Positions 6,910 through 15,400 of a stretch of DNA of 19,156 bases are shown in pieces. The stretch's first letter is position 1; each line of letters opens with the position of its first letter. A program made the translations under genes and the position numbers. Source of the stretch: Candidatus Rifleibacteriota bacterium (GTDB lineage Bacteria > Riflebacteria > Ozemobacteria > Ozemobacterales > Ozemobacteraceae). The notes beneath the pieces are model-generated. The model was not told the DNA's origin and did not search any database. It saw nothing but the letters and a program-made list of their open reading frames with translations. The stretch covers positions 1 through 19,156 of the forward strand of contig JAKQOH010000090.1 in NCBI GenBank assembly GCA_029565415.1, written 5' to 3'.

Positions 6910-8346
6910 ATGTTCAAGAATTTTCAGGAAGTCGTCCAGTTCATCAAGCGCGAGAAAATCGTCAATGTCGATCTGAAGGCGTGCGATCTGTTCGGCCGGT
7001 GGCGGCATCTCACCACTCCCGCCCGGTATCTGACCCCGCAGACGCTGAAGGAGGGGTTCGGCTTCGACGGGTCGAGCTACGGCTTCAAGAAGGTCGACAA
7101 CAGCGACATGATCCTGATTCCCGACATCACGACGGGGTTCGTCGATCCGTTCTGGGATCAACCCACCCTCTCCTTCATCTGCAACATGCACGTCACGGAA
7201 GGCGACGAGCCCCGCTTCGAGCAGGATCCCCGCTTCGTCTGCGACAAGGCCGAGGAGTTCCTCAAGACGCTGAAGATCGGTGAAACGATGCTTCTGGGGC
7301 CGGAATACGAGTTCTACGTGTTCGACTCGGCCACGTTCAAGGACGCGATGCAGGGCTCGGGGTATGCCATCGACGCGCGCCAGGCGCACTGGAACACGGG
7401 CGATGCCGAGATGGGCAACTTCGGCTACCCGATGCCGCTCAAGGGCGGTTACCACGGCGAACAGCCCGAAGACCTGTATGCCTCGTTTCGCGGCGGCCTC
7501 GTCGAGATGCTGTTCGACATGGGCATCGGCGTGAAGTATCACCACCACGAGGTCGGCGGCCCCGGCCAGCTCGAGATCGAGACGGATTTCGGCACGCCGC
7601 GCAGCATGGCCGACAAGACCATGATCATCAAATACGCGACCAAGAACTTCGCCGTCGAACACGAGAAGACGGCCACCTTCATGCCCAAGCCGATGTTCGG
7701 TGCCCCGGGCAGCGGTTTCCACGTCCACTTCAAGCTCCAGGACAAGAACGGCAAGCCGCTGTTCGCGGATCCGAAGGGTTACGCCGGAATGAGCAAGACG
7801 GCGATCCAGTTCATGACCGGCATTCTCGTTCATGCCCGGGCGCTGGCGGCGTTCACCAACCCCTCGACCAACTCGTACAAGCGGCTGGTGCCGGGCTATG
7901 AAGCCCCGGTCTCGGTCGTGATGGCCCGCTCCAACCGGTCGGCCGCGATCCGTATTCCCGGGTATGTGAAAGAAGCCGACGACAAGCGGTTCGAGTACCG
8001 CGCCGGCGACGCGACGGCGAACCCGTATCTGATGTTCGCCGCGATGATGATGGCCGGCATCGACGGGATCCGCCGCCAGCTCGATCCGAAGAAGGAAAAC
8101 GTGGGACCGATCGACGGCAACATGTATGAGCTTCCCGAGAAGGAGCGCAGCAAGATCCGGGCGCTTCCGACCAGCCTGATCGAGGCGCTCCAGGCGCTGA
8201 AGGACGATCACGCCTTCCTTCTCGAGGGCGGGGTGTTCACGAAGGGGCTGATCGACAACTGGATCAAGCGCAAGACGGACGAGGAAGCGATGCCGGTGGC
8301 CCTGCGGCCGCATCCCTACGAGTTCAACCTGTCCTACGGCTGCTGA
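6910..8346 (+). CDS. glnA: Glutamine synthetase, type I
   Basis: GlnA makes glutamine from glutamate, ammonia and ATP as a cytosolic dodecamer and is the main entry of ammonia into metabolism. The 478-residue length fits type I enzymes. Visible motifs are FDGSS at 52-56, the metal-binding PEYEF with E132 and E134, HHHEVGGPGQLEIE, the NPSTNSYKRLVPG loop, ARSNRSAAIRIP and EYRAGDATANPY. NMYELP places Tyr406 where adenylylated GSI-beta enzymes have NLYDLP, so control by an adenylyltransferase is possible but not shown. An upstream in-frame extension is open to 6724, but ATG 6910 is chosen because AAAGGAG (6895-6901) lies 8 bases before it and the protein then begins as GlnA proteins do. It stands alone, without a nearby glnB or ntrBC. 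Confidence 0.97.
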   Translation: MFKNFQEVVQFIKREKIVNVDLKACDLFGRWRHLTTPARYLTPQTLKEGFGFDGSSYGFKKVDNSDMILIPDITTGFVDPFWDQPTLSFICNMHVTEGDEPRFEQDPRFVCDKAEEFLKTLKIGETMLLGPEYEFYVFDSATFKDAMQGSGYAIDARQAHWNTGDAEMGNFGYPMPLKGGYHGEQPEDLYASFRGGLVEMLFDMGIGVKYHHHEVGGPGQLEIETDFGTPRSMADKTMIIKYATKNFAVEHEKTATFMPKPMFGAPGSGFHVHFKLQDKNGKPLFADPKGYAGMSKTAIQFMTGILVHARALAAFTNPSTNSYKRLVPGYEAPVSVVMARSNRSAAIRIPGYVKEADDKRFEYRAGDATANPYLMFAAMMMAGIDGIRRQLDPKKENVGPIDGNMYELPEKERSKIRALPTSLIEALQALKDDHAFLLEGGVFTKGLIDNWIKRKTDEEAMPVALRPHPYEFNLSYGC

Positions 8347-8366
8347 ACGGCCGATGTCAGCACGCT

Positions 8367-8420
8367 CCGCGGGTTCGCGACGTCGGGGGTTCACGGACTC
8401 CCGGCGTCGTGAACCCGCGG
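8367..8420 (+). terminator. Long hairpin between glnA and the Hint gene
   Basis: The left arm from 8367 (CCGCGGGTTC, then CGACG and CGGG) pairs with the right arm ending at 8420 (CCCG, CGTCG, GAACCCGCGG) over about 21 bp, broken only by two G-U wobbles. No U run follows, so it may be a Rho-independent-like terminator, an attenuator or an mRNA-protecting stem. The right arm can also pair with a nearer GGGTTCAC, an alternative fold. Confidence 0.55.
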
Positions 8421-8448
8421 AAATCAGCCCCCCCGTGGGACGGATGCC

Positions 8449-9585
8449 ATGCTGACGGCCGAGACGAGTTTCATGAGCCGCGATGGATCGCGCTCCGCCC
8501 GCGACCTGCGGGAGGAGAACGAGATCGCGGTCGCGGCCGGCTGGGGCGAATCGGCTGCCGACGAGGTCGCTGACATCTTCGTCCAGTTCGACCACAAGGG
8601 ACCGGTGCTGACCCTGACGACGTCGCGGGGGGCGAAGTTGACGTGCAGCCCCGACCACCCCTGCTGCGGCCGGATGAACACGGTGTCGCGGCTGAACCAT
8701 CTGTATCTGATGGAGCGCAACGCGCTCGGGTTCCGGGTCGGCCTCTCGACGGATCTGATGAAGGACCTGGTCTCGATGCAGCATCTCCGCCACGATCTGT
8801 TCCACCAGCAGGAGATCGTGGACCGGCTCTGGATCATCGAGTCGACCGAGAATCCCGCCAAGGCCCAGTTTCTGCTGAAATACGCCATGTTCAAGTATGG
8901 TCTCCCTGACGTGCCGTTCGAGCCCCGGCCGATGGAAGCCGACCTCCCGGATGAAATGGTCCATGAATTATATAATCGTATCGATACTCCATCCCGGGCG
9001 CACCAGTTGCTGCTCGACTGGCTGATGTACGAAGACAGTCCGCACGTCACGATGCGCGTCGCGAAGGCCGGCCAGACGGCCAGCAACGCCATCCAGTTCG
9101 TCATCTTCGGCGGCACCGAGCGGGCGCGGGGCCGGCCCGGCTATGCGCATCTGATCCGCATCGACAACGTCCAGGACCCCGAGCGGGCCGAGCACAAGCA
9201 GTTCCGGCGCCGTCAGACGAGTCACGGCCAGTGGTATCTCGAGGTGACCCGCGACGACGACGAGGAGGCCCAGTTGTTCGTGAAGACCCTGTCGGCCCTC
9301 GACAATCTCGAGATCGTGCGCAAGATCCAGTTGACGAAAAAGCCGGCCTTTTACCTGCTGCCCGCCTCGCATCTGAAGATCGGCATGCTCGTGCCGACAG
9401 TCGGCGAGCGGGGCGTGATCGAGGAGGACAGCATCGTCTCGATCGAGACGACGGAGCATCAGGGGCCGCTGTATGATTTCAAGGTCCGGGACGGCTGCAC
9501 CTACATCGCGGGTGGCTGGGTCACCATGGCCTGGTCGGGAAGCGCCGTCAGTCCGGCGAGGAAAACCGGTGAGCGCCAGCCTTGA
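8449..9585 (+). CDS. Free-standing Hint (intein-like) protein related to UvrD/PcrA helicase inteins
   Basis: The 378-residue product has the two halves of a Hint fold. Residues 1-75 carry intein block A-like LTAETSFM, a GE/ADIF strand and block B-like LTCSPDH with His70. Residues 300-363 carry LLPASHLKIGM, SIVSIE, YDFKV and YIAGGWVTMAWS, like intein blocks F and G. Between them, YLMERNALGFRVG (86-98), DRLWIIES (125-132) and KYGLPDVPFEPR (149-160) match, from memory, the insert found in inteins of UvrD/PcrA helicases. Met1 stands where inteins have Cys1, and the usual C-terminal His-Asn is replaced by Met-Ala-Trp, so protein splicing should be impossible. No Shine-Dalgarno stands out; ATG 8449 is the first in-frame start after a TGA at 8410. 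The gene overlaps the helicase start by 17 bases, implying coupling. Function unknown. A standalone regulator or a former homing element is possible. Confidence 0.75.
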   Translation: MLTAETSFMSRDGSRSARDLREENEIAVAAGWGESAADEVADIFVQFDHKGPVLTLTTSRGAKLTCSPDHPCCGRMNTVSRLNHLYLMERNALGFRVGLSTDLMKDLVSMQHLRHDLFHQQEIVDRLWIIESTENPAKAQFLLKYAMFKYGLPDVPFEPRPMEADLPDEMVHELYNRIDTPSRAHQLLLDWLMYEDSPHVTMRVAKAGQTASNAIQFVIFGGTERARGRPGYAHLIRIDNVQDPERAEHKQFRRRQTSHGQWYLEVTRDDDEEAQLFVKTLSALDNLEIVRKIQLTKKPAFYLLPASHLKIGMLVPTVGERGVIEEDSIVSIETTEHQGPLYDFKVRDGCTYIAGGWVTMAWSGSAVSPARKTGERQP

Positions 9586-11887
9586 ACGCCAGCTCGCGGG
9601 GCTGAACCCGCGCCAGATCGAAGCCGTCGAGATCACCGAAGGGCCCCTGCTCGTCGTGGCCGGCGCCGGATCGGGCAAGACCCGCATGCTGACGATGCGC
9701 ATCGCTTCCCTCATCGAGCGGAAAGGCGTCGATCCCTCGGCCATTCTCGCCGTGACGTTCACGAACAAGGCGGCGAAGGAGATGCGCGAGCGGGTCCAGG
9801 CGCTTCTGCCGGGGCGTGGGGAAGCCGTGACGCTCACGACGTTCCACACGTTCTGCAGCCAGTTGCTGCGCCGCTGGCACGAGGCCGCGGGCTTTCCCGA
9901 GGGATTCACGATCTACGACGAAGACGACAGCGAGAAGCTGATGAAGCTGGTGCTGGCCGCTCTCGAGCTGGATCCGAAGAAATACACGCCCAGAGCCATG
10001 CTGTCACTGATCTCGCAGGCGAAAAACGAACTCGAGGGGCCCGAGGAGTTCAAACCGCCGCACTTCGAGTCCGAGCGCATCACGACCGTGTACCGACGGT
10101 ATCAGGAAGCCCTGACGAAGAACCAGGCCGTCGATTTCGACGATCTGATCTTCTGCGTCTGGAAGATGCTGAACGCGCGACCGGATCTGCTCGAACGGCT
10201 TCAGCAGCGGTATCGGTATTTCCTCGTCGACGAGTATCAGGATACAAATACGGCTCAATATAAATTGATCGCCCTGTTGTCGTCGGCGAGCCGCAACCTG
10301 TGCGTGGTCGGTGACGAGGACCAATCGATCTACAGCTGGCGGGGCGCGACGATCCGCAACATCCGCGAGTTCGAGAAGGATTTCGCCGGGGCGCGGGTGG
10401 TGTATCTCGAGCAGAACTACCGCTCGACCCAGGGCATCCTCGATGCCGCCAGCGCCGTGATCGCGAACAATGCCGGCACGCACAAGAAGCAGCTCTGGAC
10501 GACCAACGGCGCGGGCGAGCTCCCCCGGTTCATCCACACCTCCGACGACCGGGAGGAAGCCGAGCGGATCGTTTCCGAGATCCGGCGGCTCGAGCGCGAA
10601 GGGATCCCGTATGGCCAGATGGCCGTGCTGTTCCGCATGAACAGCCTCAGCCGGACGATCGAACAGGCGCTGTCGGCCCAGATGATCCCCTACGACGTGA
10701 CGGGCGGGCTCAAGTTCTTCGAGCGGCGCGAGGTGAAAGATATCCTTGCCTATCTGCGGTTTCTGGGCAACCGGAACGACTCGATCTCGCTGCGGCGCAT
10801 CATCAACACCCCGCGGCGCGGCATCGGGGATGCGACGGTCGCGAAGCTTGCGGCCACCGGCGACCTCTGGGGCGAGACCCTCGTTCAGGCGGCCGCGTCC
10901 CCGCGCGGCAAGCTGGCCGCGTTCGTGAAGCTGATGGAAGAGCTGGTCGAGACGGCGGCGAACGCGCCGGTCTCGGTGCTCGCCAAGACGATCCTCGAGC
11001 GCACCCAGTACATCGAGTGGCTGTATGAAACCGAGGAGGAGGACGAGGCGAAGGACCGCGAGTCGAACGTCGAAAGCCTTCTGGCCGACATTCGGTTCCA
11101 GGAAGAGGAAAACCGCCAGCTCACGCTGCGCGAGTATCTGGAAAAGGTCGCCCTGCACGCGGCGGTCGACGACGTCGACGAGGCGGCCGAGCGGGTGCAT
11201 CTGATGACCCTGCACAACGCCAAGGGGCTCGAGTTTCCCGTCGTGTTCCTGATGGCGATGGAGGAGGGGGTGTTTCCCCACCACTCGTCGAAGGATCTGC
11301 CCCACCAGCTCGAAGAGGAACGCCGGCTGGCGTATGTCGGCATGACGCGGGCCATGCGCCGGTTGTATCTCACGGCCGCGCGACGGCGCATGATGTTCGG
11401 GGGCTGGCTGAGCAACCCCGTCTCCCGGTTCATCGGGGAAGTTCCCGCCGGCATGCTTGAAGGGCGTCCCGGCGGAGGTGCCAGCGCGGGATTTGCCGGT
11501 TCCGGAACGGGCTGGCGGCCGTCATCGGGCTCGTCCGCCCCGGCCTACAGCTTCGCGCGCACCCAGCCGCCGGCCGAACCGTCTCGGGATATCCGGGCAC
11601 AGACTCCGGCGAAGCCGCTTCCCAGCTACGGATTCCGGAAGATCGCGACGCCCGCGGCGGGCAGCTCCCCATCGGGATCCGGCGTGACCCCCGAGAACTC
11701 CGAACCGGGAACGATGCTGAACCTGCAGGCCGGAACACACGTTGTACACCAGATCTTCGGGCATGGCCACGTCGTTTCGACCGATGGGTCGGGGCTCGGC
11801 GATTTCCGGCTGACGATCGATTTCGCGACGGCAGGACGCAAGACACTGCTCTTGCAGTACGCCGCGCTTCGGGTTATAAAGAAGTAA
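9569..11887 (+). CDS. pcrA: ATP-dependent DNA helicase PcrA/UvrD (superfamily 1A)
   Basis: This 772-residue 3'-5' helicase unwinds DNA in repair and removes stalled complexes. Motifs appear in order: LNPRQIEAV (Q motif), AGAGSGKT at 31-38 (Walker A, uninterrupted), TFTNKAAKEM (Ia), VDEYQDTN at 220-227 (Walker B), GDEDQSIYSWRG at 248-259 (III), QNYRST (IV), LHNAKGLEF at 548-556 (V) and VGMTRA from 590 (VI). After about 640 there is a Gly/Ser/Pro-rich linker of some 80 residues. The end (HVVHQIFGHGHVV and LLLQYAALRVI) is the C-terminal Tudor-like domain of PcrA that contacts RNA polymerase. The GTG at 9569 is chosen over the in-frame ATG at 9473 because it gives the family's normal N terminus and has GAGGA 6 bases upstream. 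It overlaps the Hint gene in another frame and is followed after 22 bases by the CBM48-like gene. Confidence 0.95.
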   Translation: MSASLERQLAGLNPRQIEAVEITEGPLLVVAGAGSGKTRMLTMRIASLIERKGVDPSAILAVTFTNKAAKEMRERVQALLPGRGEAVTLTTFHTFCSQLLRRWHEAAGFPEGFTIYDEDDSEKLMKLVLAALELDPKKYTPRAMLSLISQAKNELEGPEEFKPPHFESERITTVYRRYQEALTKNQAVDFDDLIFCVWKMLNARPDLLERLQQRYRYFLVDEYQDTNTAQYKLIALLSSASRNLCVVGDEDQSIYSWRGATIRNIREFEKDFAGARVVYLEQNYRSTQGILDAASAVIANNAGTHKKQLWTTNGAGELPRFIHTSDDREEAERIVSEIRRLEREGIPYGQMAVLFRMNSLSRTIEQALSAQMIPYDVTGGLKFFERREVKDILAYLRFLGNRNDSISLRRIINTPRRGIGDATVAKLAATGDLWGETLVQAAASPRGKLAAFVKLMEELVETAANAPVSVLAKTILERTQYIEWLYETEEEDEAKDRESNVESLLADIRFQEEENRQLTLREYLEKVALHAAVDDVDEAAERVHLMTLHNAKGLEFPVVFLMAMEEGVFPHHSSKDLPHQLEEERRLAYVGMTRAMRRLYLTAARRRMMFGGWLSNPVSRFIGEVPAGMLEGRPGGGASAGFAGSGTGWRPSSGSSAPAYSFARTQPPAEPSRDIRAQTPAKPLPSYGFRKIATPAAGSSPSGSGVTPENSEPGTMLNLQAGTHVVHQIFGHGHVVSTDGSGLGDFRLTIDFATAGRKTLLLQYAALRVIKK

Positions 11888-11909
11888 CAATCCTCAGGAG
11901 GTCGAAGGA

Positions 11910-12356
11910 ATGCTGAGATTTCTGCGGTTCATCTGGAAGCTGCTCATCGTCGGAAGCGTTTTCGGGATCGGCTACATCATCGGTCGCGAGCACAGTTTCG
12001 AGGAAGACGAAGAGTGGGATAACGAGGAAGAGAACAAATCCGGCGAATCCGCGACACCGGCGGGTGAACCCCAGAAGAAGTCCGAACCGGCGGCCGCCGC
12101 TGGTTCCGTCACGTTCGAGCACGCGGATGCCAAGGCCACCAGCGTTTCCGTCGTCGGCGATTTCAACGACTGGAACAAGGATGCCAACCCGATGAAGGGG
12201 GAGAACGGCGTCTGGAAGTGCAGTCTTGCCCTCAAGCCCGGCCGGCACGAGTACAAGTTCGTGATCAACCAGACCGACTGGATCAGCGATCCGAAGGCCA
12301 AGGAAACCGTGGCCGACAAGTACGGCGGCACCTCCTCGGTCGTCGACGTTCGGTAA
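11910..12356 (+). CDS. Membrane-anchored CBM48/glycogen-binding-domain protein
   Basis: A 148-residue protein in three parts. Residues 7-24 form one membrane helix with a basic N terminus. Residues 28-64 are a charged, Ala/Pro-rich linker with an acidic cluster (EEDEEWDNEEE). Residues 65-148 form an immunoglobulin-like carbohydrate-binding module of the CBM48/AMPK glycogen-binding type: VSVVGDFNDWN, then the aromatic positions W88, W102 (GVWKCSL), YKFVIN and W124 (DWISDP). Such domains bind alpha-glucans in branching and debranching enzymes. Here there is no catalytic domain, so it is a stand-alone binding or scaffold protein. The signal helix looks uncleaved, placing the domain on the outer face of the inner membrane, unless topology is reversed. 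AGGAGGT (11896-11902) is 7 bases before the ATG, an excellent ribosome site. It follows pcrA at 22 bases; the link to a helicase is unexplained. Confidence 0.85.
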   Translation: MLRFLRFIWKLLIVGSVFGIGYIIGREHSFEEDEEWDNEEENKSGESATPAGEPQKKSEPAAAAGSVTFEHADAKATSVSVVGDFNDWNKDANPMKGENGVWKCSLALKPGRHEYKFVINQTDWISDPKAKETVADKYGGTSSVVDVR

Positions 12357-12373
12357 GACGCCCCTGTCATTCG

Positions 12374-12401
12374 CGGAACGGCGGCATCGCCGTTCCGATT
12401 T
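12374..12401 (+). terminator. Hairpin terminator after the CBM48-like gene
   Basis: CGGAACGGCG (12374-12383) and CGCCGTTCCG (12388-12397) form a perfect 10-bp stem on a GCAT loop, 17 bases after the stop. Only ATTT follows, so termination may be partial and some transcription may enter the next gene. Confidence 0.55.
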
Positions 12402-12425
12402 CAACTTCCAGGACAATCGCGCACC

Positions 12426-15400
12426 GTGGTCAAAAAAATCTACCTGGAGGAAAGCGTAGACCGTGCCAGTCTGAAGGCGTTCGTTCAGCGCGTCTTCCAC
12501 CTGTCGGGTCTCCACCTCACCGTCTACAACGAACGCGGCGAAGCCGTCGTCGGGGAACACGAACGTGTCCTCGGCGGCCCCGTCGAGCCGGCCGATCTGA
12601 AGAGTTTTGCCGACGGCGGCACGATGATGCGGCCGGACGGCACTTCGCTCAAAGTCGTCAACCTCGACTGGCGCGGCCACCTGTACGGCGCCGTGCTGAT
12701 CGGTCCCTATCGGGCCGCCGATGCGGGTTCCGGGCCGGATGCCGCGGGAGGGCCCTCGATCACCGGGGTGCAGCTCGAAGCCGTGACCGAGATGATCGAG
12801 CATTTCTTCACGCAGCAGGCCGAGATCGCTTCGGAGCGCGAGGCCCTGCGACGCAAGGAAAAGATTCTCTCGGTGCTCGAGGAAGCCTCGAACATCATGA
12901 ACTCGACGCTGGACTTCCAGAACCTGCTCGAGTTCCTGATGGATATAGCAATCGATATAACAGGCGCCACCTGCGGCGCACTGCTGCTGAAAAAGGACAA
13001 GAAGCGGTATCTCGAAGTCGCGGTCGCGCGCGGCGCCTATCCCCAGGAAGTGAAGAAGATCCGCGTGCCGATCGGCCAGGGCGTCACCGGCTGGGTCGCC
13101 AAAAACCGCGAGCCCCTCGTGATTCCGAACGTCCTGCTCGAACCGCGCTATATCGAGACCCCGGAAGCCATCTACTCGGAAATGGCGGTGCCCCTGACGG
13201 TGGGCGACAAGCTGATCGGCGTCATCGCCGTCGACTCGTCCGAGATCAACGCGTTCACGAAAGACGACTGCACGACCCTGAACACGCTTGCCTCGATGGT
13301 CACGAAGGTGCTCGAGAACGCCCGGCTGCTCAGCAGCTCGAACCAGCAGGTTCGGGAGATGAGCAACCTGTTCGCCATTTCCGAGAAGCTGTCGGAACGC
13401 GCCGGTGAAGCCGAACTCCTGAACGAGGTCATGACGGATGCGGCTGCGGCGCTGGCCTGCAACGGGATGTCCCTGATGCTCCACAACGGCGACCGGGACG
13501 ATCTGTATATGGCCGCCAGCCTCGGGCTGCCCGGCGAGCTCGAATCCCTGCGCATTCCTGTCGGGAAGGGCATTCACGGCCACGTCGCGGCCCAGCGCAA
13601 GGCCGTGCTGATCACCGACGTGACGCACGACGTGAGCGTGGTGAAGTTCTCGTTCCTCGACCATTTCTCCCGCTCGGTGCTGGCCGTGCCTCTCGCGACG
13701 AAGGAGCGGCTCGTCGGGGTGCTGAGCGCGTATCAGAAAAAAGACGTAAGCCCCTTCACCGAAGCCGACGAGAAGCTGCTGACCACGATCGGCCGGCTCC
13801 TGACCTCGCATTTCGAGAACCGCCGGCTGTTCGACGACTCGCGCCGCAAACTCGAATACCTGACGACCCTGTACAAAGTCAGTTCGTCGGTTTCCAAGAC
13901 CCTGAACATCGTGCGCCTCTTCAACATGATCCTGCAGCAAGTGCAGGACGTGATGGACGTCGAGAACTGCTCGCTGATGGCGTATGACCCGCTGCGCAAC
14001 CAGTTGTCGCTCGACGCCGCGATCGGCATGCCCAAGCAGCTCGTCGGCCACGTGTTCGTGCCGGTCGGGGAGGGCATCGCCGGCTGGGTCGCCCAGCAGA
14101 AGCAGCCTGTTCTGATCAGGGACATCTCGAAGGACGAGCGGTTCGCGAACCGGTCGGGCCGCCTGGAGTACACGACCCGTTCGGTGCTGTCGGTGCCGAT
14201 CCTCCACAACAAGTCGCTGCTGGGCGTGCTCAATGTGAACAACAAGCGCTCGGGAAGCGCCTTCACCGAGGACGACCTGAACCTGCTTCTCAGTATATCA
14301 GGGCAAATATCACAGGCGATCGCGAACGCGAACCTGTATGAGCGGACCGAACAGCAGGTCGCCGAGCTGAGCCTGATCCAGGAGCTCGGAAAGGCGATCA
14401 ACTCGTCGCTCGACCTCGACTCGGTGCTGACGTATTTCATCGACATGACCACGCGCATCACCGAGTCGGACCGCGCGACGCTGATGCTGTATTCCGAGGA
14501 CACCCAGGAGCTGCACGTGCAGGTCTCGCGCGGCTTCGACGATGAACGGATCAAGGACGTGCGGTTCAGGATCGGTGAGGGCATCGCGGGCCAGGCGGCC
14601 AGGCAGCGCAAGCCGTTGCGGGTGAGCAACACCGGCCTCGAACCCCAGTTCAAGAAGCTGGCTCTGGAAACGGGCCCCAAGGCCGTCACGCTGATTTCGG
14701 CGCCGCTGCTGAATCGCGACAATCTCGTCGGCGTGATCAACTGCGAACGGGAGCTCGACAAGAAGGGGCCGTTCACGGTCGAAAACCTCGATCTGCTCGA
14801 CACCCTCGCCTCCCAGGCTTCCGTCGCGATCGAGAACGCGCGGCTGTATCACAATCTGCTGAACGTCTACCTCGAGACGATCCGGGCGCTGGCGGCGGCG
14901 ATCGATGCGAAGGACAGCTACACGCACGGTCACTCGCGCCGGGTCACCGACCTGAGCGTGGCCCTGGCACTCACGATGGAGCTTCCCCGCACCGAGGTCG
15001 ACACGATCCGGCACGCGGCGCTGCTGCACGATGTCGGCAAGATCGGCATCAGCGAGCAGATCCTGCTCAAGCCGGGCCGGCTGACCGACGACGAGTTCGA
15101 GACGATCAAGTCCCATCCGCACATCGGAGCCGGGATCCTGAACTCGATCGAGTTTCTGAAGAACGTCTGCCTGATCATCGAGCACCACCACGAGCGGTAT
15201 GACGGTCGGGGCTACCCGAGCAACCTGAAGGCGGACGAGATCCCCGTCGGGGCGCGGATCATCATGGTCGCCGACTCGTTCGACGCCATCACGTCCTGCC
15301 GGCCGTATCGCAAGCCCCTGACGTTCGACGAGGCAATGGCCGAGATCGGCCGGTGCGCCGGCACGCAGTTCGACCCCCGGGTCGTCGCGGCGTTCACGCG

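Noticed and set aside
6730..8964. Long open frame on the minus strand across glnA and the Hint gene
   Set aside because: Antisense shadow of GC-rich coding sequence; Arg/Gly/His-rich translation without motifs, while the plus-strand frame is a clear GlnA.
8971..8976. TATAAT inside the Hint gene as a promoter for pcrA
   Set aside because: No -35 at 16-18 bases and it lies about 600 bases before the helicase start; kept only as part of the AT-rich patch finding.
11874..14207. 777-residue minus-strand frame opposite the CBM48-like and HD-GYP genes
   Set aside because: Shadow in a GC-rich region; composition is His/Arg/Gln-rich and no domain is recognisable.
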